A DNA stretch of 64,000 nt, from contig JAJTJC010000036.1 in the NCBI GenBank assembly GCA_021295155.1, positions 1,209,690 to 1,273,689 on the forward strand. The letters are read 5' to 3'. Source of the DNA: Flavobacteriaceae bacterium D16. GTDB taxonomy: Bacteria > Bacteroidota > Bacteroidia > Flavobacteriales > Flavobacteriaceae. Below the pieces are notes generated by a model that did not search any database, was not told the origin of the DNA, and worked only from the letters and a program-made list of their open reading frames with translations. Below are positions 18,078 to 28,374 of this stretch, piece by piece. The translations under genes were made by a program, and so were the position numbers. Positions within the stretch are counted from its first letter, which is position 1. Each line of letters begins with the position of its first letter.

Positions 18078-18102
18078 AAAAACGCTGACAAGCAGCGTTT
18101 TT
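18078..18102 (-). terminator. Terminator after tRNA-Gly
   Basis: On the minus strand a 10-bp stem AAAAACGCTG / CAGCGTTTTT with a 5-nt loop lies 5 bp downstream of the tRNA-Gly 3' end. It would end a tRNA-Gly transcript; tRNA-Leu lies beyond it and would need read-through or its own promoter, which I could not find. Confidence 0.75.
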
Positions 18103-18106
18103 GTCG

Positions 18107-18179
18107 AGCGAAAAACGGGATTCGAACCCGCGACCTCCACCTTGGCAAGGTGGCGCTCTACCAACTGAGCTATTTTCGC
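18107..18179 (-). tRNA. tRNA-Gly (GCC)
   Basis: On the minus strand the acceptor GCGAAAA pairs with TTTTCGC, the D arm is GCTCAGTTGGTAGAGC, the anticodon stem CCACC/GGTGG encloses TTGCCAA (anticodon GCC), and the T arm has GGTTCGAATCC. 73 nt; CCA is not encoded. A promoter of flavobacterial type lies upstream at 18298-18327. Confidence 0.96.
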
Positions 18180-18297
18180 ATTTCAAAATACCTTCCGAAC
18201 GAAAACGATCTTTGCCCTCGTTAGGCGCTCCACTCCTGACAGTTATCGTCAGGATTCGCATATTTCGCTGAACGTTCCTACCCATCAGATAGGGACG

Positions 18298-18327
18298 CAA
18301 ATTTAATACAAATTCGCTAAATCCAAA
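18298..18327 (-). promoter_or_regulatory. Promoter of the tRNA-Gly (and tRNA-Leu) unit
   Basis: On the minus strand, TTTG (18327-18324), an 18-bp spacer and TAAATTTG (18305-18298) match the Bacteroidota sigma-A pattern TTG..TAnnTTTG. Transcription would start near 18291, leaving a leader of about 110 nt with a TCCTGAC/GTCAGGA hairpin (about 18233-18253). Confidence 0.65.
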
Positions 18328-18354
18328 GTACTTTTCAACTAAAAAGCGGGTAGT

Positions 18355-20976
18355 TTAAGAGCTGGCACGTTTGTTTTTGCTCAGCATCCTTTTAATCTCA
18401 TTGAGCTTCATCAAGGCCTCCACCGGAGTGAGTGTATTGATGTCCAGGTGAACAAGTTCTTCCTTGATTTGCTCTAGCAGCGGATCATCCAGGTTGAAGA
18501 AACTGAGCTGCATCTCATTTTGTACCGCCTTCAGGTCTTCAGTAAGTTCTTCGCTGGAATGCGATTGTTCCAGGCGCTTCAGAATCTTGTTGGCTTTGTG
18601 AATTACCTGTTGGGGCATTCCCGCCATCTTGGCAACATGAATTCCGAAACTGTGCTCACTACCCCCTGGCACCAGTTTTCTGAGGAACAACACATTGTCT
18701 TTGAGTTCCTTTACAGAAACATTGTAATTCTTGATCCGTTCGAAGGTGGCCGACATCTCATTGAGTTCATGGTAATGCGTGGCAAAGAGGGTTTTGGCAT
18801 GCGCAGGATGTTCGTGCAGGTATTCTGAGATCGCCCAGGCTATGGAAATGCCATCATAGGTGCTGGTACCCCTGCCTATTTCATCCAGCAATACCAGACT
18901 GCGTTCCGACAGGTTGTTTAGAATGGTAGCCGTCTCATTCATTTCTACCATAAAAGTTGATTCCCCCATGGAAATATTATCACTGGCCCCAACCCGGGTA
19001 AAAATCTTGTCTACAACCCCAATTCGGGCTGAATCTGCGGGAACAAAACTTCCCATCTGGGCCAAAAGTACAATTAACGCGGTTTGCCTTAGCAGGGCAG
19101 ATTTACCACTCATATTAGGCCCGGTGATCATGATGATTTGTTGCTCATCACGGTTCAGGACCACATCATTGGGCACGTAATCCTTGCCTGGAGGCAGTTG
19201 TTTTTCAATAACAGGATGTCTTCCATTTCGGATCTCAATTTCTGTGGAATCGTCAATTACCGGGGCTACATAGCGGTTTTCTTTGGCCAGCTGTGCAAAG
19301 CCACATAAACAATCCAGTTCGGCTATGGCAATAGCATTCTGTTGCACAGGGCTGATGTATTCACGCATCCAGACAACCAGCTGTGCAAAGAGTTGCTGCT
19401 CTAATTCCAGGATACGTTCCTGGGCTCCCAGGATCTTGGCCTCGTATTCCTTGAGTTCCTCCGTGATGTACCTTTCGGCATTTACCAGGGTTTGTTTACG
19501 GGTCCATTCTTCCGGTACCTTGTCCTTGTGTGTATTCCGCACCTCTATATAATACCCGAATACATTGTTAGAGGCAATTTTTAGCGATGGGATACCGGTA
19601 CGCTCGCTCTCTCGTGCCAGCATCTGATCCAGATACGCTTTTCCTGTAGTGGCCAGGTTCCTCAATTCATCAAGTTCTACTGAATACCCTACGGCAATAG
19701 CATCACCTTTCTGGATATGGGTGCCAGCTTCTTCCATCAACATCTCCTTTATTCGGGTGCCCAAAGCGTCACAAGGGGAGATGTTTTTGCCCAGTTTGTT
19801 CAGGGCAGGGCAGCTGGATTCCATCAATTGATGTCGGATTGGGATAATGGCTTCCAGGGAGTTCTTTAACTGTACGGTTTCCCGGGGATTGATTTTGCCT
19901 GTAGCTACTTTGGAAATCAAACGCTCTAGATCCGCAATTTTTCTGATATATTCCTGGAGTTTTTCCAGAGGGGCTTCTTTCTCCAACAGATGGCTCACGG
20001 CCTCATGCCGTTTCTTGATTTTAGCGATGTTTTTAAGGGGCAGTGCCAACCAGCGTTTTATCATACGGGAACCCATGGAGGAAAGCGTTTTGTCTATAAC
20101 TTCCAACAGGGTTACTGCCTGTTCATGCTGGGAATGATGGAGCTCCAGGTTCCGGATGGTAAAGCGATCCATCCAGATGTATTCTTCTTCGGCAATCCGC
20201 TGTATTTTATTAATATGACCCAGCTGTTTATGACGGGTTTCCGATAAGTAATGCAATACAGCTCCGGAGGCAAGGATGCCGTTATGCAGATGATCTACGC
20301 CAAATCCTTTCAGGGAAGTGGTTTTAAAATGGGTATTCAGGGATTCCTGGGCATAGTCTTCCTGGAAAACCCAATCGTCTAATAAAAATAAATGCCACTG
20401 CTTCCCAAAGGTTTCTAAAAAGCTGTTTTTTTCAGTTTTGGAAATCAGGATTTCCGAGGGGTTGAAATTTTGGAGCAGTTTATCAACCTGTTCCGTATTC
20501 CCTTCAGCGGTCAGGAATTCCCCGGTAGAGATATCCAGAAAAGCCATACCGGTACTACGGGAACCAAAATGAATGGCACAAAGGAAATTATTCTTCCTGG
20601 AGTTGAGAATATCATCATTCAGGGCAACACCTGGTGTTACCAGTTCAGTTACGCCGCGTTTTACTATGGTTTTGGTTAGTTTAGGATCTTCGAGTTGATC
20701 ACAAATCGCAACGCGCTGACCAGCGCGTACTAATTTGGGAAGGTATGTATTCAAGGCATGGTGCGGAAAACCGGCAAGTTCAGTTTTATCACCCCCGTTA
20801 TTGCGATGGGTAAGGATGATATCCAGGATGCCGGCAGCCTTAATGGCATCTTCCCCAAAGGTTTCATAAAAATCCCCAACACGGAATAAAAGCAGGGCAT
20901 CAGGGTACCTGCTCTTGATGTTGTTGTACTGCTGCATCAAGGGGGTTACCTTCTTTATATTTGCTTTCTTACCCAA
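18355..20976 (-). CDS. mutS: DNA mismatch repair ATPase MutS
   Basis: This 873-residue protein recognises mismatches and small loops as a dimer and recruits MutL. The mismatch-reading motif is [11 protein letters not shown] (F-Y-E) near residue 33. Clamp and lever helices occupy about 240-580. The ATPase has Walker [14 protein letters not shown] and Walker [17 protein letters not shown], and an HTH tail lies after residue 800 ([15 protein letters not shown]). The start is TTG at 20976: an in-frame TAA lies six codons upstream and the only early ATG is at residue 14 (MQQYNN), inside the conserved opening TPLMQQY. It is divergent from the SpoU methyltransferase gene. Confidence 0.96.
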   Translation of the reverse strand: MGKKANIKKVTPLMQQYNNIKSRYPDALLLFRVGDFYETFGEDAIKAAGILDIILTHRNNGGDKTELAGFPHHALNTYLPKLVRAGQRVAICDQLEDPKLTKTIVKRGVTELVTPGVALNDDILNSRKNNFLCAIHFGSRSTGMAFLDISTGEFLTAEGNTEQVDKLLQNFNPSEILISKTEKNSFLETFGKQWHLFLLDDWVFQEDYAQESLNTHFKTTSLKGFGVDHLHNGILASGAVLHYLSETRHKQLGHINKIQRIAEEEYIWMDRFTIRNLELHHSQHEQAVTLLEVIDKTLSSMGSRMIKRWLALPLKNIAKIKKRHEAVSHLLEKEAPLEKLQEYIRKIADLERLISKVATGKINPRETVQLKNSLEAIIPIRHQLMESSCPALNKLGKNISPCDALGTRIKEMLMEEAGTHIQKGDAIAVGYSVELDELRNLATTGKAYLDQMLARESERTGIPSLKIASNNVFGYYIEVRNTHKDKVPEEWTRKQTLVNAERYITEELKEYEAKILGAQERILELEQQLFAQLVVWMREYISPVQQNAIAIAELDCLCGFAQLAKENRYVAPVIDDSTEIEIRNGRHPVIEKQLPPGKDYVPNDVVLNRDEQQIIMITGPNMSGKSALLRQTALIVLLAQMGSFVPADSARIGVVDKIFTRVGASDNISMGESTFMVEMNETATILNNLSERSLVLLDEIGRGTSTYDGISIAWAISEYLHEHPAHAKTLFATHYHELNEMSATFERIKNYNVSVKELKDNVLFLRKLVPGGSEHSFGIHVAKMAGMPQQVIHKANKILKRLEQSHSSEELTEDLKAVQNEMQLSFFNLDDPLLEQIKEELVHLDINTLTPVEALMKLNEIKRMLSKNKRASS

Positions 20977-21111
20977 TACTTTAATTTTGTTTTAATTTTA
21001 CCCTCAGGGGTAACCACTAAAATACCATTTCTCTTTGGGTGGGAGAATATTTGTTGATATTTTCGGATAACTTACAAACACCGCTTTAGACCCCTTTGCA
21101 AGAAAGTTAAT

Positions 21112-21666
21112 ATGGAAAAGCGAAAGCTACTCAACAGCGAATTAGATCGTTTACGCCCTGATCAATTTAAAGAGGCCAAAAAAACTCCGATAGTGCTGGT
21201 TTTAGATAATGTTCGGAGTCTGAATAATATTGGTTCGGTTTTTCGTACTGCGGATGCTTTTCTGGTTGAAAAGATCTACCTCTGTGGTATCACAGCCTCT
21301 CCACCCCATAAAGACATTCACAAGACGGCATTGGGAGCTACCGAGAGTGTGGATTGGGAGTATCGAAAAGATACCAGAGAACTGATCGAAGAACTTAAAT
21401 CCCAATATCACTGCCTGGCTATTGAACAAACCGAAAATGCCTATATGCTACAGGAATTTCAGCCGGAAAGCGAAATGAAGTATGCCCTGGTATTGGGTAA
21501 CGAAGTAAAGGGAGTGGGGCAGGAGGTAGTCAACAGCTGCCACGGCTGTATCGAGATCCCGCAATTCGGCACCAAACATTCGCTCAATATTGCCGTAAGT
21601 GCCGGTATAGTTACCTGGGATTTCTGGTCAAAACTTCAGCTAAAATCAAGCACAAAAAAACCCTGA
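21112..21666 (+). CDS. SpoU/TrmH-family RNA methyltransferase
   Basis: This 184-residue SPOUT enzyme transfers a methyl group from S-adenosylmethionine to a ribose 2'-O in RNA. The three family motifs are visible: VLDNVRSLNNIGSVFRTADA (motif 1, N and R), LVLGNEVKGVGQEVV (motif 2) and IPQFGTKHSLNIAVSAGIV (motif 3). It lacks the extra N-terminal RNA-binding domain of RlmB and is close in size to the minimal TrmH/TrmL proteins. The RNA target (tRNA or rRNA) cannot be named from sequence. The stop codon overlaps the hairpin of a terminator for the opposite strand. Confidence 0.88.
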   Translation: MEKRKLLNSELDRLRPDQFKEAKKTPIVLVLDNVRSLNNIGSVFRTADAFLVEKIYLCGITASPPHKDIHKTALGATESVDWEYRKDTRELIEELKSQYHCLAIEQTENAYMLQEFQPESEMKYALVLGNEVKGVGQEVVNSCHGCIEIPQFGTKHSLNIAVSAGIVTWDFWSKLQLKSSTKKP

Positions 21667-21682
21667 CAATTGCTTGCCAGGG
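21654..21682 (-). terminator. Terminator of folK-dNK (minus strand), overlapping the SpoU gene stop
   Basis: On the minus strand CCCTGgCAA / TTGtCAGGG forms an 8-bp stem with one mismatch and a 4-nt loop, followed by seven T. It lies about 140 bp downstream of the folK-dNK stop and overlaps the TGA of the convergent methyltransferase gene. Confidence 0.65.
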
Positions 21683-21822
21683 CACTCGATATATAGTTTG
21701 AGCTAGTTAGTTCCTTACAAAAGGGACGTGCAATAAAAGAAATGTATTCTAGCTGTGCAAATATTTACTTAAATAATTGTTAAGGGGTAAGATCAGACCG
21801 ACGACCTGCCTGTTGGGGGTTT

Positions 21823-22959
21823 CTAGTTCATCATATGCTCCATAATCGTGTCCAGGATACGTTCGTAATCCGACCTTCTGTCTACAAAATCCAGATAGGT
21901 AACATCTATAACCAGCCGGTTGCCTTCGGGAATAGTTTTTAGAAATTCCACATAGCCCTTGTTGATTTGTTCCAGATACTGCGGTGCAATCTGTTGTTCG
22001 TAGTCCCGGCCCCTTTTCCTAATGTTTTCCAGTAAACGCTGGGTTTCCTGGTGCAGGTAAATGTAGAGATCCGGCTTTTTAACCTCTTTGTACATAAAGG
22101 TGAATAGCTTTCGGTACAAAGCATATTCTTCGGGCCCGAGGGTAACCTTGGCAAAAATGAGCGATTTAAAAATATCGTAATCACTTACCATAAACTTCTT
22201 AAACAGATCAAACTGGTGGGTATCATCTGTATACTGCTGGTAACGGTCTGCCAGGAAAGACATTTCCAGCGGAAAGGCATATCTGGCCTGATCTGTGTAG
22301 AATTTAGGCAGGAAGGGGTTGTCTGCAAATCGCTCCAATACCAGTTTGGCGTTGAACTCTTCCGATATTTTTTTGGCCAGTGTGGTTTTGCCCACCCCTA
22401 TATTACCTTCTATGGCTAGCAGATGAAGCTGGGCAAAGAACTCTTCCCGGTTCGCGTAAAGCTTATGGTCTGTTTTGCTCAGGGTGCTACTGTCCTTACA
22501 TTCCTGAAGCAAATTTCGTGTGTCTTTATTGAGTATGGGATGATAAAATTGCGGGGCAATATCAGCCAAAGGTTTTAATACAAACCGGCGCTTTTCCATA
22601 TGAGGGTGGGGAATAATAAGCTCACTGCTCTTAACCTCCTCCTGGCCGTAGTAGATGATGTCGATATCCAGCGTGCGGGAGATATAGCCGGACTCTTGCC
22701 CCCGAACCCTTCCGGCTGCTACTTCTATTTGCAATAAGGTCTTAAGGACATCATCTGGAGTTTTTGAGGTGTCCAACGCAATACAGGCATTCAGAAAAGG
22801 TGCTCCTTCAAAGCCCCAGGCCGGGGTCTCATAAATGGAAGATAGTTTCGTTACAGGGCCCAAGGCATCACCTAAGGCGATTACAGCCCTTTGTAACTTA
22901 TACAGGCGGTTTCCTAGGTTGCTTCCTAAAGACAGATATACGGTAACAGCTTCCTTCAT
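21823..22959 (-). CDS. folK: Fusion: HPPK (FolK) plus deoxynucleoside kinase
   Basis: This 378-residue protein combines two enzymes. Residues 1 to about 160 are 6-hydroxymethyl-7,8-dihydropterin pyrophosphokinase of folate synthesis (SLGSNLGNR at 9-17, SRTLDIDIIYYG at 94-105, IPHPHMEKRRFVL). Residues about 178-378 are a deoxynucleoside/deoxyadenosine kinase-type domain: Walker A EGNIGVGKTT (184-193), VLERFADNPFLPKFY, and a lid region IRKRGRDYEQQI. The dNK domain salvages deoxynucleosides into dNMPs. The start is taken at ATG 22959, 8 residues before SLGSN; the longer frame from 23019 adds 20 non-conserved residues. The fusion joins folate and dNTP supply in one polypeptide. Confidence 0.92.
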   Translation of the reverse strand: MKEAVTVYLSLGSNLGNRLYKLQRAVIALGDALGPVTKLSSIYETPAWGFEGAPFLNACIALDTSKTPDDVLKTLLQIEVAAGRVRGQESGYISRTLDIDIIYYGQEEVKSSELIIPHPHMEKRRFVLKPLADIAPQFYHPILNKDTRNLLQECKDSSTLSKTDHKLYANREEFFAQLHLLAIEGNIGVGKTTLAKKISEEFNAKLVLERFADNPFLPKFYTDQARYAFPLEMSFLADRYQQYTDDTHQFDLFKKFMVSDYDIFKSLIFAKVTLGPEEYALYRKLFTFMYKEVKKPDLYIYLHQETQRLLENIRKRGRDYEQQIAPQYLEQINKGYVEFLKTIPEGNRLVIDVTYLDFVDRRSDYERILDTIMEHMMN

Positions 22960-23069
22960 TTCGAAGAGGCAAATTAAAGAAAAGAATTGTACATTTTGGA
23001 TAGAATAAGGGATAAGCACAGGAAGGTTAAGAAAATCTTTAAATCACAACAGATGCCAGGTGCTTTCCC

Positions 23070-23077
23070 TATCTTTG
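23070..23077 (+). promoter_or_regulatory. Possible -7 box of sppA
   Basis: TATCTTTG matches TAnnTTTG, 78 bp upstream of the sppA ATG, but no TTG sits at the right distance. A small hairpin (ATCAGTT/AACTGAT, 23107-23124) lies in the presumed leader. Confidence 0.35.
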
Positions 23078-23154
23078 GACGTTTTGCAACAAGGGCCATT
23101 TTTTAAATCAGTTTTTTAACTGATAAAACCTGGGCCTTTTACAGTTAAATTGAG

Positions 23155-24912
23155 ATGAAATTTTTAAGAAATTTACTGGCCTCTATCATCGGAAGCATCG
23201 TGGCTTTTGGTATTATCTTTTTTATGTTTCTGATCTTTATTAGCCTGGCCGGTGCAGAGCAAGGTGTGGTAGTCAGGAATAATTCAGTTTTAGAACTAAG
23301 GCTTCCCCTCCCAATAAAGGATTATACAGGCACAGATGACGCCGATCCTTTTGCCGGCTTATTTGAGCAAAAACAGGGGCTTGATGAGATCCTGCATGCT
23401 ATACGTGTAGCTCAATCAGACGACAAGATTTCCGGTATAAGCATCAACAGAAATTTTTTGATGGCAGGTATGTCTCAGACCCAGGCCATTCGCCGGGCCC
23501 TTTCCGAGTTCAAGAGCAGTGGCAAATTTGTATATGCCTATGGGGATATCTACCTGCAAAAGGATTACTACCTGGCTTCTGTAGCCGACAGTATTTTTAT
23601 CAACCCGGTAGGCAGTATGGATTTCAAAGGGCTGTCTGCTGAGATCTTATACCTGAAGCGACTTCAGGAAAAGACTGGTGTAAAAATGGAAGTCATCCGA
23701 CTAGGGAAGTACAAAAGCGCCGTGGAGCCATTCCTTGACGACGAAATGAGTGAAGAGAACCGGATGCAGATCAAGGAACTTATAGGAGGTGTCTGGGAGT
23801 CCATGCTGGAGGAGATTGCCGAATCCCGTGGGATTTCATCTGAAGAACTCAACCAGATTGCAGATACCCTTGGAGCCAGGAATCCGGTATTCGCCAAAGC
23901 ATCTGGATTATTAGATGGCATATTATTTCAGGATGAATACGACGCTCTCATCAAAGAACAATTAGGAGTATCGGAGGACAAAAATTACAATACTATCTCC
24001 CTGTTAGATTATTCGCAGTTTGCCAGTACCAAACGGCTGAATAAAGGTAAGGACCGGGTAGCAGTCATTTTTGCCGAAGGGGAGATTTTTTACGGTGAAG
24101 GAAGCCCCGATATTATCGGTCAGGGAACCATGACCAAAGCCTTGAAAAAGGCCAGGGAAGATGAGAGGGTTAAAGCCGTGGTACTCCGGGTTAATTCACC
24201 TGGGGGTAGCGCACTTACTTCAGACATCATCTGGCGGGAAGTAGTCCTTACTAAAGAAAAGAAACCTTTGGTGGTATCCATGGGAGACGTAGCCGCTTCC
24301 GGAGGTTATTATATTGCCGCTGCAGCCGATAAGATCTTTGCTGAATCAACTACTATTACGGGATCTATAGGGGTATTTGGGACTATACCTAATATAAGTG
24401 GCCTTGCCGACAATATCGGTGTTAATGCCGAACAGGTTGGCACTAATACTAACGCCGTGGATTATTCCTTTTTTGAACCCATGTCTGATAACTTCAGGGC
24501 TTCTCTGAAAGAAAGTATTGCAACTACTTACCAAACCTTCCTGGAAAGGGTCGCAAACGGCCGAAACATGACAGTGGAAGAGGTGGAACAGTTAGCCCAG
24601 GGCCGGGTGTGGACCGGAGAGGTTGCGCAAAAAATAGGCCTGGTAGATGAAATTGGAGGTCTGGAAGATGCTATTGCGGAAGCCGCCAGCCTGGCAGGAA
24701 TTGAAAATTATAGCTTGAGGAAACTACCACGCTATAAATCGGATTTTGAACGCCTGATGGAGGATTTGAGTGGAGCAAGTACAGAAATTCGGGAAACTGC
24801 AATAGAAAAAGAACTTGGAGCAGAGGCATATGGCATACTGAAGGAGATCCGAGCAACCTTAAATCAAAAAGGAATACAGGCCCGAATGCCATTTAGTATC
24901 AATGTCCGCTAG
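23155..24912 (+). CDS. sppA: Signal peptide peptidase SppA, 67-kDa type
   Basis: This 585-residue membrane protein has one N-terminal helix (about 8-30) and two ClpP/crotonase-type domains. The catalytic lysine lies in [15 protein letters not shown] in the first half and the catalytic serine in [18 protein letters not shown] in the second half, as in E. coli SppA (618 residues, tandem repeat architecture). It degrades cleaved signal peptides in the membrane. Its last 11 bases overlap the start of the queuosine-precursor transporter gene, so the two are co-transcribed. Confidence 0.93.
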   Translation: MKFLRNLLASIIGSIVAFGIIFFMFLIFISLAGAEQGVVVRNNSVLELRLPLPIKDYTGTDDADPFAGLFEQKQGLDEILHAIRVAQSDDKISGISINRNFLMAGMSQTQAIRRALSEFKSSGKFVYAYGDIYLQKDYYLASVADSIFINPVGSMDFKGLSAEILYLKRLQEKTGVKMEVIRLGKYKSAVEPFLDDEMSEENRMQIKELIGGVWESMLEEIAESRGISSEELNQIADTLGARNPVFAKASGLLDGILFQDEYDALIKEQLGVSEDKNYNTISLLDYSQFASTKRLNKGKDRVAVIFAEGEIFYGEGSPDIIGQGTMTKALKKAREDERVKAVVLRVNSPGGSALTSDIIWREVVLTKEKKPLVVSMGDVAASGGYYIAAAADKIFAESTTITGSIGVFGTIPNISGLADNIGVNAEQVGTNTNAVDYSFFEPMSDNFRASLKESIATTYQTFLERVANGRNMTVEEVEQLAQGRVWTGEVAQKIGLVDEIGGLEDAIAEAASLAGIENYSLRKLPRYKSDFERLMEDLSGASTEIRETAIEKELGAEAYGILKEIRATLNQKGIQARMPFSINVR

Positions 24913-25627
24913 TAAAATGACCCTCAACGATAAGAAGCAGGCCTTTCGTATCTATCTGTATCTGGGTGCTCTGTTTATAACTTCCCTGGTTGTTTCTAAT
25001 CTTATATTCCAGAAATTTTTCTATTGGAATCCTTTTGGAGATGCTACTATTTTTGGAGCTCCACTTTTTGAGATCTCCGTAGGGGTATTGCCTTATCCCA
25101 TTACCTTTCTTATAACGGACTTGATTTCCGAGATCTATGGTAAGAAAAAAGCAAATCAGGTGGTTACCGCCGGAATCTTTGCCTCCTTCTTTTCTATGGG
25201 CATTGTTCTGCTGGCCGATTTGGCTCCTGCAATTCCCTCCTCTCCGGTGAATGATGAACTTTTTGGGAAGGTTTTTGCACTATCGCCTATAGCAGTGCTG
25301 GCGTCCATGATAGCTTATCTTTGTGCCCAGTATGTGGATATTGCCATTTACCACTTCTGGAAAAGGTTAACCAAAGGGAAGATGCTCTGGTTGCGTAATA
25401 ATTTTTCGACCTTTTCTTCCCAGATTATCGACACCTTTACCGTTGTGGGATTGCTTTGTGTTTTCGGGGTAATCCCCTGGAATATGTTTTATGGATTGGT
25501 AGTAAGCGGGGTCATTTTTAAGATCTTTATCGCCTTTCTGGACACTCCTTTGCTCTACTTTTTTGTTTTTCTGCTCAGGAGCCGATTTAAATTGGAAGTG
25601 GGGGAGGAAATAGCGCTTGAAATGTAA
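24902..25627 (+). CDS. Queuosine precursor transporter YhhQ family (VUT/DUF165)
   Basis: This 241-residue inner-membrane protein has about 6 helices. Family marks are VSNLIFQKFFYWNPFG, LPYPITFLITDLISEIYGKKKANQ, an AYLCAQYVDIAIYHFWKRLT segment and the C-terminal FSSQIIDTFTVVGLL. YhhQ family members import 7-cyano-7-deazaguanine or 7-aminomethyl-deazaguanine for queuosine in tRNA. ATG 24902 overlaps the sppA end by 11 bp; an internal ATG at 24917 (residue 6) would remove the overlap and cannot be excluded. Confidence 0.9.
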   Translation: MSASKMTLNDKKQAFRIYLYLGALFITSLVVSNLIFQKFFYWNPFGDATIFGAPLFEISVGVLPYPITFLITDLISEIYGKKKANQVVTAGIFASFFSMGIVLLADLAPAIPSSPVNDELFGKVFALSPIAVLASMIAYLCAQYVDIAIYHFWKRLTKGKMLWLRNNFSTFSSQIIDTFTVVGLLCVFGVIPWNMFYGLVVSGVIFKIFIAFLDTPLLYFFVFLLRSRFKLEVGEEIALEM

Positions 25628-25677
25628 AATAAATACCCTCTTTTACTGTTTGTATTGCATAGGCTAATTGTGCACTT

Positions 25678-28374
25678 ATGAAAAAGAAACTCCTTATTGT
25701 CATCGCTAGTATACTGGTGGTGTTCTTTGCAGCTTTGATTCTACTGCCCTTGTTTTTTGAAGCAAAAATTGCGACACTACTTAAGGAGAATGTAAATAAG
25801 CAGATCGAAGGTGAATTTGATTTCGATCAGGCAAGCCTTTCACTCATTGCCAGTTTCCCCAAGGCCAAACTTAGTCTGGAGGGATCACATCTTATAGCCC
25901 CTGAACCTTTTGTGGGAGACACCTTATTCTATGCAGGCGCACTAAGCCTGGAAATGGCCATTAGCGAGTTGTTTAAAGGTTTGGATGATACTATAACTAT
26001 TGAGAACATAACTGTAGACCGGGCTAGACTAAACCTGAAGGTGAATGCTGATGACTCGACCAATTATGATATAGCCAGCAACACCCCCGGAAAGAACGAA
26101 AGCCAGGAGGAATCCACTCCATTTTCCTTTTCTCTGAAAACCTATGCCATAAAGGACTCTGAAATTGCCTATCACAGCAGTCCTTCTAAGATAGACCTTA
26201 AAATATTCCTTGAAGATCATAAAGGTTCAGGTGATTTATCCCTGGACAATAGCAAGCTGGATACCCAAACTAAGGGATTGCTTTCGTTTGAGTTAGATAG
26301 CGTTGCGTATTTGAAGGACATCCCTTTTGAACTCAAGGCATTGATTGGAATGGATTTGAAACAAAATCGATATCAATTATTGGAAAACCAGGCCTTACTT
26401 ATGAATCTCGCCCTGGTGTTCGAGGGAGAGGTTTTGGTTAATGAGGATCATCAGGAAATAGATATTCGATTCGATGCCCCAGCTGCAGATTTTAAAGACT
26501 TTATCGCAATAATGCCCGAGGCTATTGTACAAGATATGGATCGCGTAAATGCTTCTGGTAAACTAGCGGTCTCCGGAACTATAAAGGGGATTTCCTCAGA
26601 AGAAAGTATCCCCGGGTTTGATGTTCAGCTTAAAACGGAAAATGCTACAGTCCAATACGCAGATTTACCACGCACTATTGACAATATCGTCCTGGACGTT
26701 GGATTGGTTAATTCTTCTGGTAAGGTTTCAGGAACGCGTTTGGAGATAAAACAATCGTCTTTTGCTATTGCTCAGGATCAATTTCAGTTAAAAGGAACTA
26801 TAAGTGATATCATGGGCGATAAACAGGTGGGAATGGAAGCCCAAACGCGAATGGATTTAGCTCGCCTGGGAGAGGCATATCCCTTACCGGCTGAAATGAA
26901 TTTAAGCGGGAAATTAAATGCAGATTTCCGCGCATCTTTCACGGTAAAAGCACTGGAAGCCCAGGAGTATAACAGAATCAAGATGGATGGCGCAATAGAC
27001 CTGCGGGACTTTGTTTACAACAATCCGGAATTAAATGCTCCGCTTATCCTGAAAAATCTTAAAGTAAAATTAGACAACGATAGGACAATAATTCAGGAAG
27101 GAAATGGTACAGTAGGGCAAAGTGATTTCCAGCTGAGCGGATCATTGCAGCACCTGGCAGGGTATGCATTGGGAAAACAGGACCTGCAGGGAAGCCTGAA
27201 TTTAAGATCTGATACTTTTCTTGTGTCCGATTTTATGGGCCCGGAAGAACCAAACGTTCAGGAGACGACTCCTGATTCAACAGCAGCCTTAAAAATTCCA
27301 ACAGACCTGGATCTGGAATTCAATACTGTGGCTGGTAAAATTGTTTATAATGATCTTGAATTGAAAGACTTCAAAGGAAAGATAAGGGTCCAAAATGGGG
27401 CGATTGACTTTGATGAGGTTACCACAGGATTCTTTGAGGGTCAGCTCGCTCTAAAAGGTTCACTAAATACCCTTACAGAGCAGCCAGAATTTGCCGTTAC
27501 TTTGGATATGGAAAGTCTTCAGATACAAAAAGCATTTGAAGCCATGGAGCTCTTGCAAGTGGTGGCACCAGTGGCGGGTGCCCTGAAGGGAAAATTCTCC
27601 TCTCAGGTAGAATTGGCTGGAAAACTGACCAACAGCTATACACCGGAACTCGCCACCTTGACTGGCGCTGTTTTAGCTGAAATTCTTACAGCGGATGTAC
27701 AGTCAGGTGAACTCCCCGTCTTAACAGAATTGAATTCTTCTTTTGACTTTTTCGACACCAACAAATTGGATCTAAGAGGCTTAAAGACAGCACTGGCTTT
27801 CGAAAATGGCAAAGTGAGGGTTAAGCCATTTAATATTAAATATGACGATATCCTGATCAAGGTTGCAGGCGGGCATGGTTTTGACCGCTCCCTGGATTAT
27901 CAGCTTACCCTCGATGTTCCTGCAAAATACCTGGGCAAGGAAGTACAGGGTATGGTGGCAGCATTAGAGGAAGACGATTTAAAAGAACTAAGTATTCCTG
28001 TGCAGATTGGTCTGGGAGGTACGCATACATCACCTCGGATTAGTTCTGACCTAAGCAGTGGGGTTAAATCCCTAACCAATAACCTGCTTGAGCTGCAAAA
28101 GCAAAAGCTGATCAATAAAGGAAGTGACCAGGCGAAATCATTGATTGGTGGTTTGCTGGGTAAGAAATCAGATTCTGCGGACTTGGATAAGGGTGACAAT
28201 ACTCTGGACAACGTCCTGAAAGACCTTACTACCCAACCACAAGATAGTTTGGGCAAGGATTCCCTTAAAAAGGAGTCGAATCCTTTAGAAGAAAAGGCAA
28301 CCGGGCTTTTGAAAAACTTATTAAAAGGCAAGAAAAAGGATACTTCCAAGACCGGCAGTAAGCAGTCTAACTGA
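25678..28374 (+). CDS. AsmA-family protein
   Basis: This 898-residue protein has an N-terminal signal anchor (about 1-27, KKKLLIVIASILVVFFAALILL) followed by AsmA N-terminal features (FDFDQASLSLIASFPKAKLSLEG) and a long region of beta-rich repeats. The C-terminal AsmA-like part includes KVRVKPFNIKYDDILIKVAGGHGFD. A low-complexity charged tail after residue 800 (KSDSADLDKGDN, EKATGLLKNLLKGKKKD) is probably cytoplasmic or periplasmic linker-like. AsmA/TamB-like proteins form hydrophobic grooves between inner and outer membrane for lipid transport; the exact role here is inferred. The stop overlaps the convergent DUF2797 gene by 8 bp. Confidence 0.85.
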   Translation: MKKKLLIVIASILVVFFAALILLPLFFEAKIATLLKENVNKQIEGEFDFDQASLSLIASFPKAKLSLEGSHLIAPEPFVGDTLFYAGALSLEMAISELFKGLDDTITIENITVDRARLNLKVNADDSTNYDIASNTPGKNESQEESTPFSFSLKTYAIKDSEIAYHSSPSKIDLKIFLEDHKGSGDLSLDNSKLDTQTKGLLSFELDSVAYLKDIPFELKALIGMDLKQNRYQLLENQALLMNLALVFEGEVLVNEDHQEIDIRFDAPAADFKDFIAIMPEAIVQDMDRVNASGKLAVSGTIKGISSEESIPGFDVQLKTENATVQYADLPRTIDNIVLDVGLVNSSGKVSGTRLEIKQSSFAIAQDQFQLKGTISDIMGDKQVGMEAQTRMDLARLGEAYPLPAEMNLSGKLNADFRASFTVKALEAQEYNRIKMDGAIDLRDFVYNNPELNAPLILKNLKVKLDNDRTIIQEGNGTVGQSDFQLSGSLQHLAGYALGKQDLQGSLNLRSDTFLVSDFMGPEEPNVQETTPDSTAALKIPTDLDLEFNTVAGKIVYNDLELKDFKGKIRVQNGAIDFDEVTTGFFEGQLALKGSLNTLTEQPEFAVTLDMESLQIQKAFEAMELLQVVAPVAGALKGKFSSQVELAGKLTNSYTPELATLTGAVLAEILTADVQSGELPVLTELNSSFDFFDTNKLDLRGLKTALAFENGKVRVKPFNIKYDDILIKVAGGHGFDRSLDYQLTLDVPAKYLGKEVQGMVAALEEDDLKELSIPVQIGLGGTHTSPRISSDLSSGVKSLTNNLLELQKQKLINKGSDQAKSLIGGLLGKKSDSADLDKGDNTLDNVLKDLTTQPQDSLGKDSLKKESNPLEEKATGLLKNLLKGKKKDTSKTGSKQSN

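Noticed and set aside
17869-18300. Open frame of 143 codons on the minus strand over the tRNA genes
   Set aside because: It crosses both tRNA genes and a terminator; no start signal or homology is visible.
18180-18354. Small RNA in the 175-bp gap between tRNA-Gly and mutS
   Set aside because: A TCCTGAC/GTCAGGA hairpin is present but fits in the tRNA leader; no separate promoter or terminator supports an independent RNA.
24800-24901. preQ1 riboswitch before the queuosine-precursor transporter
   Set aside because: The transporter start overlaps the sppA coding end, so there is no leader to hold one.
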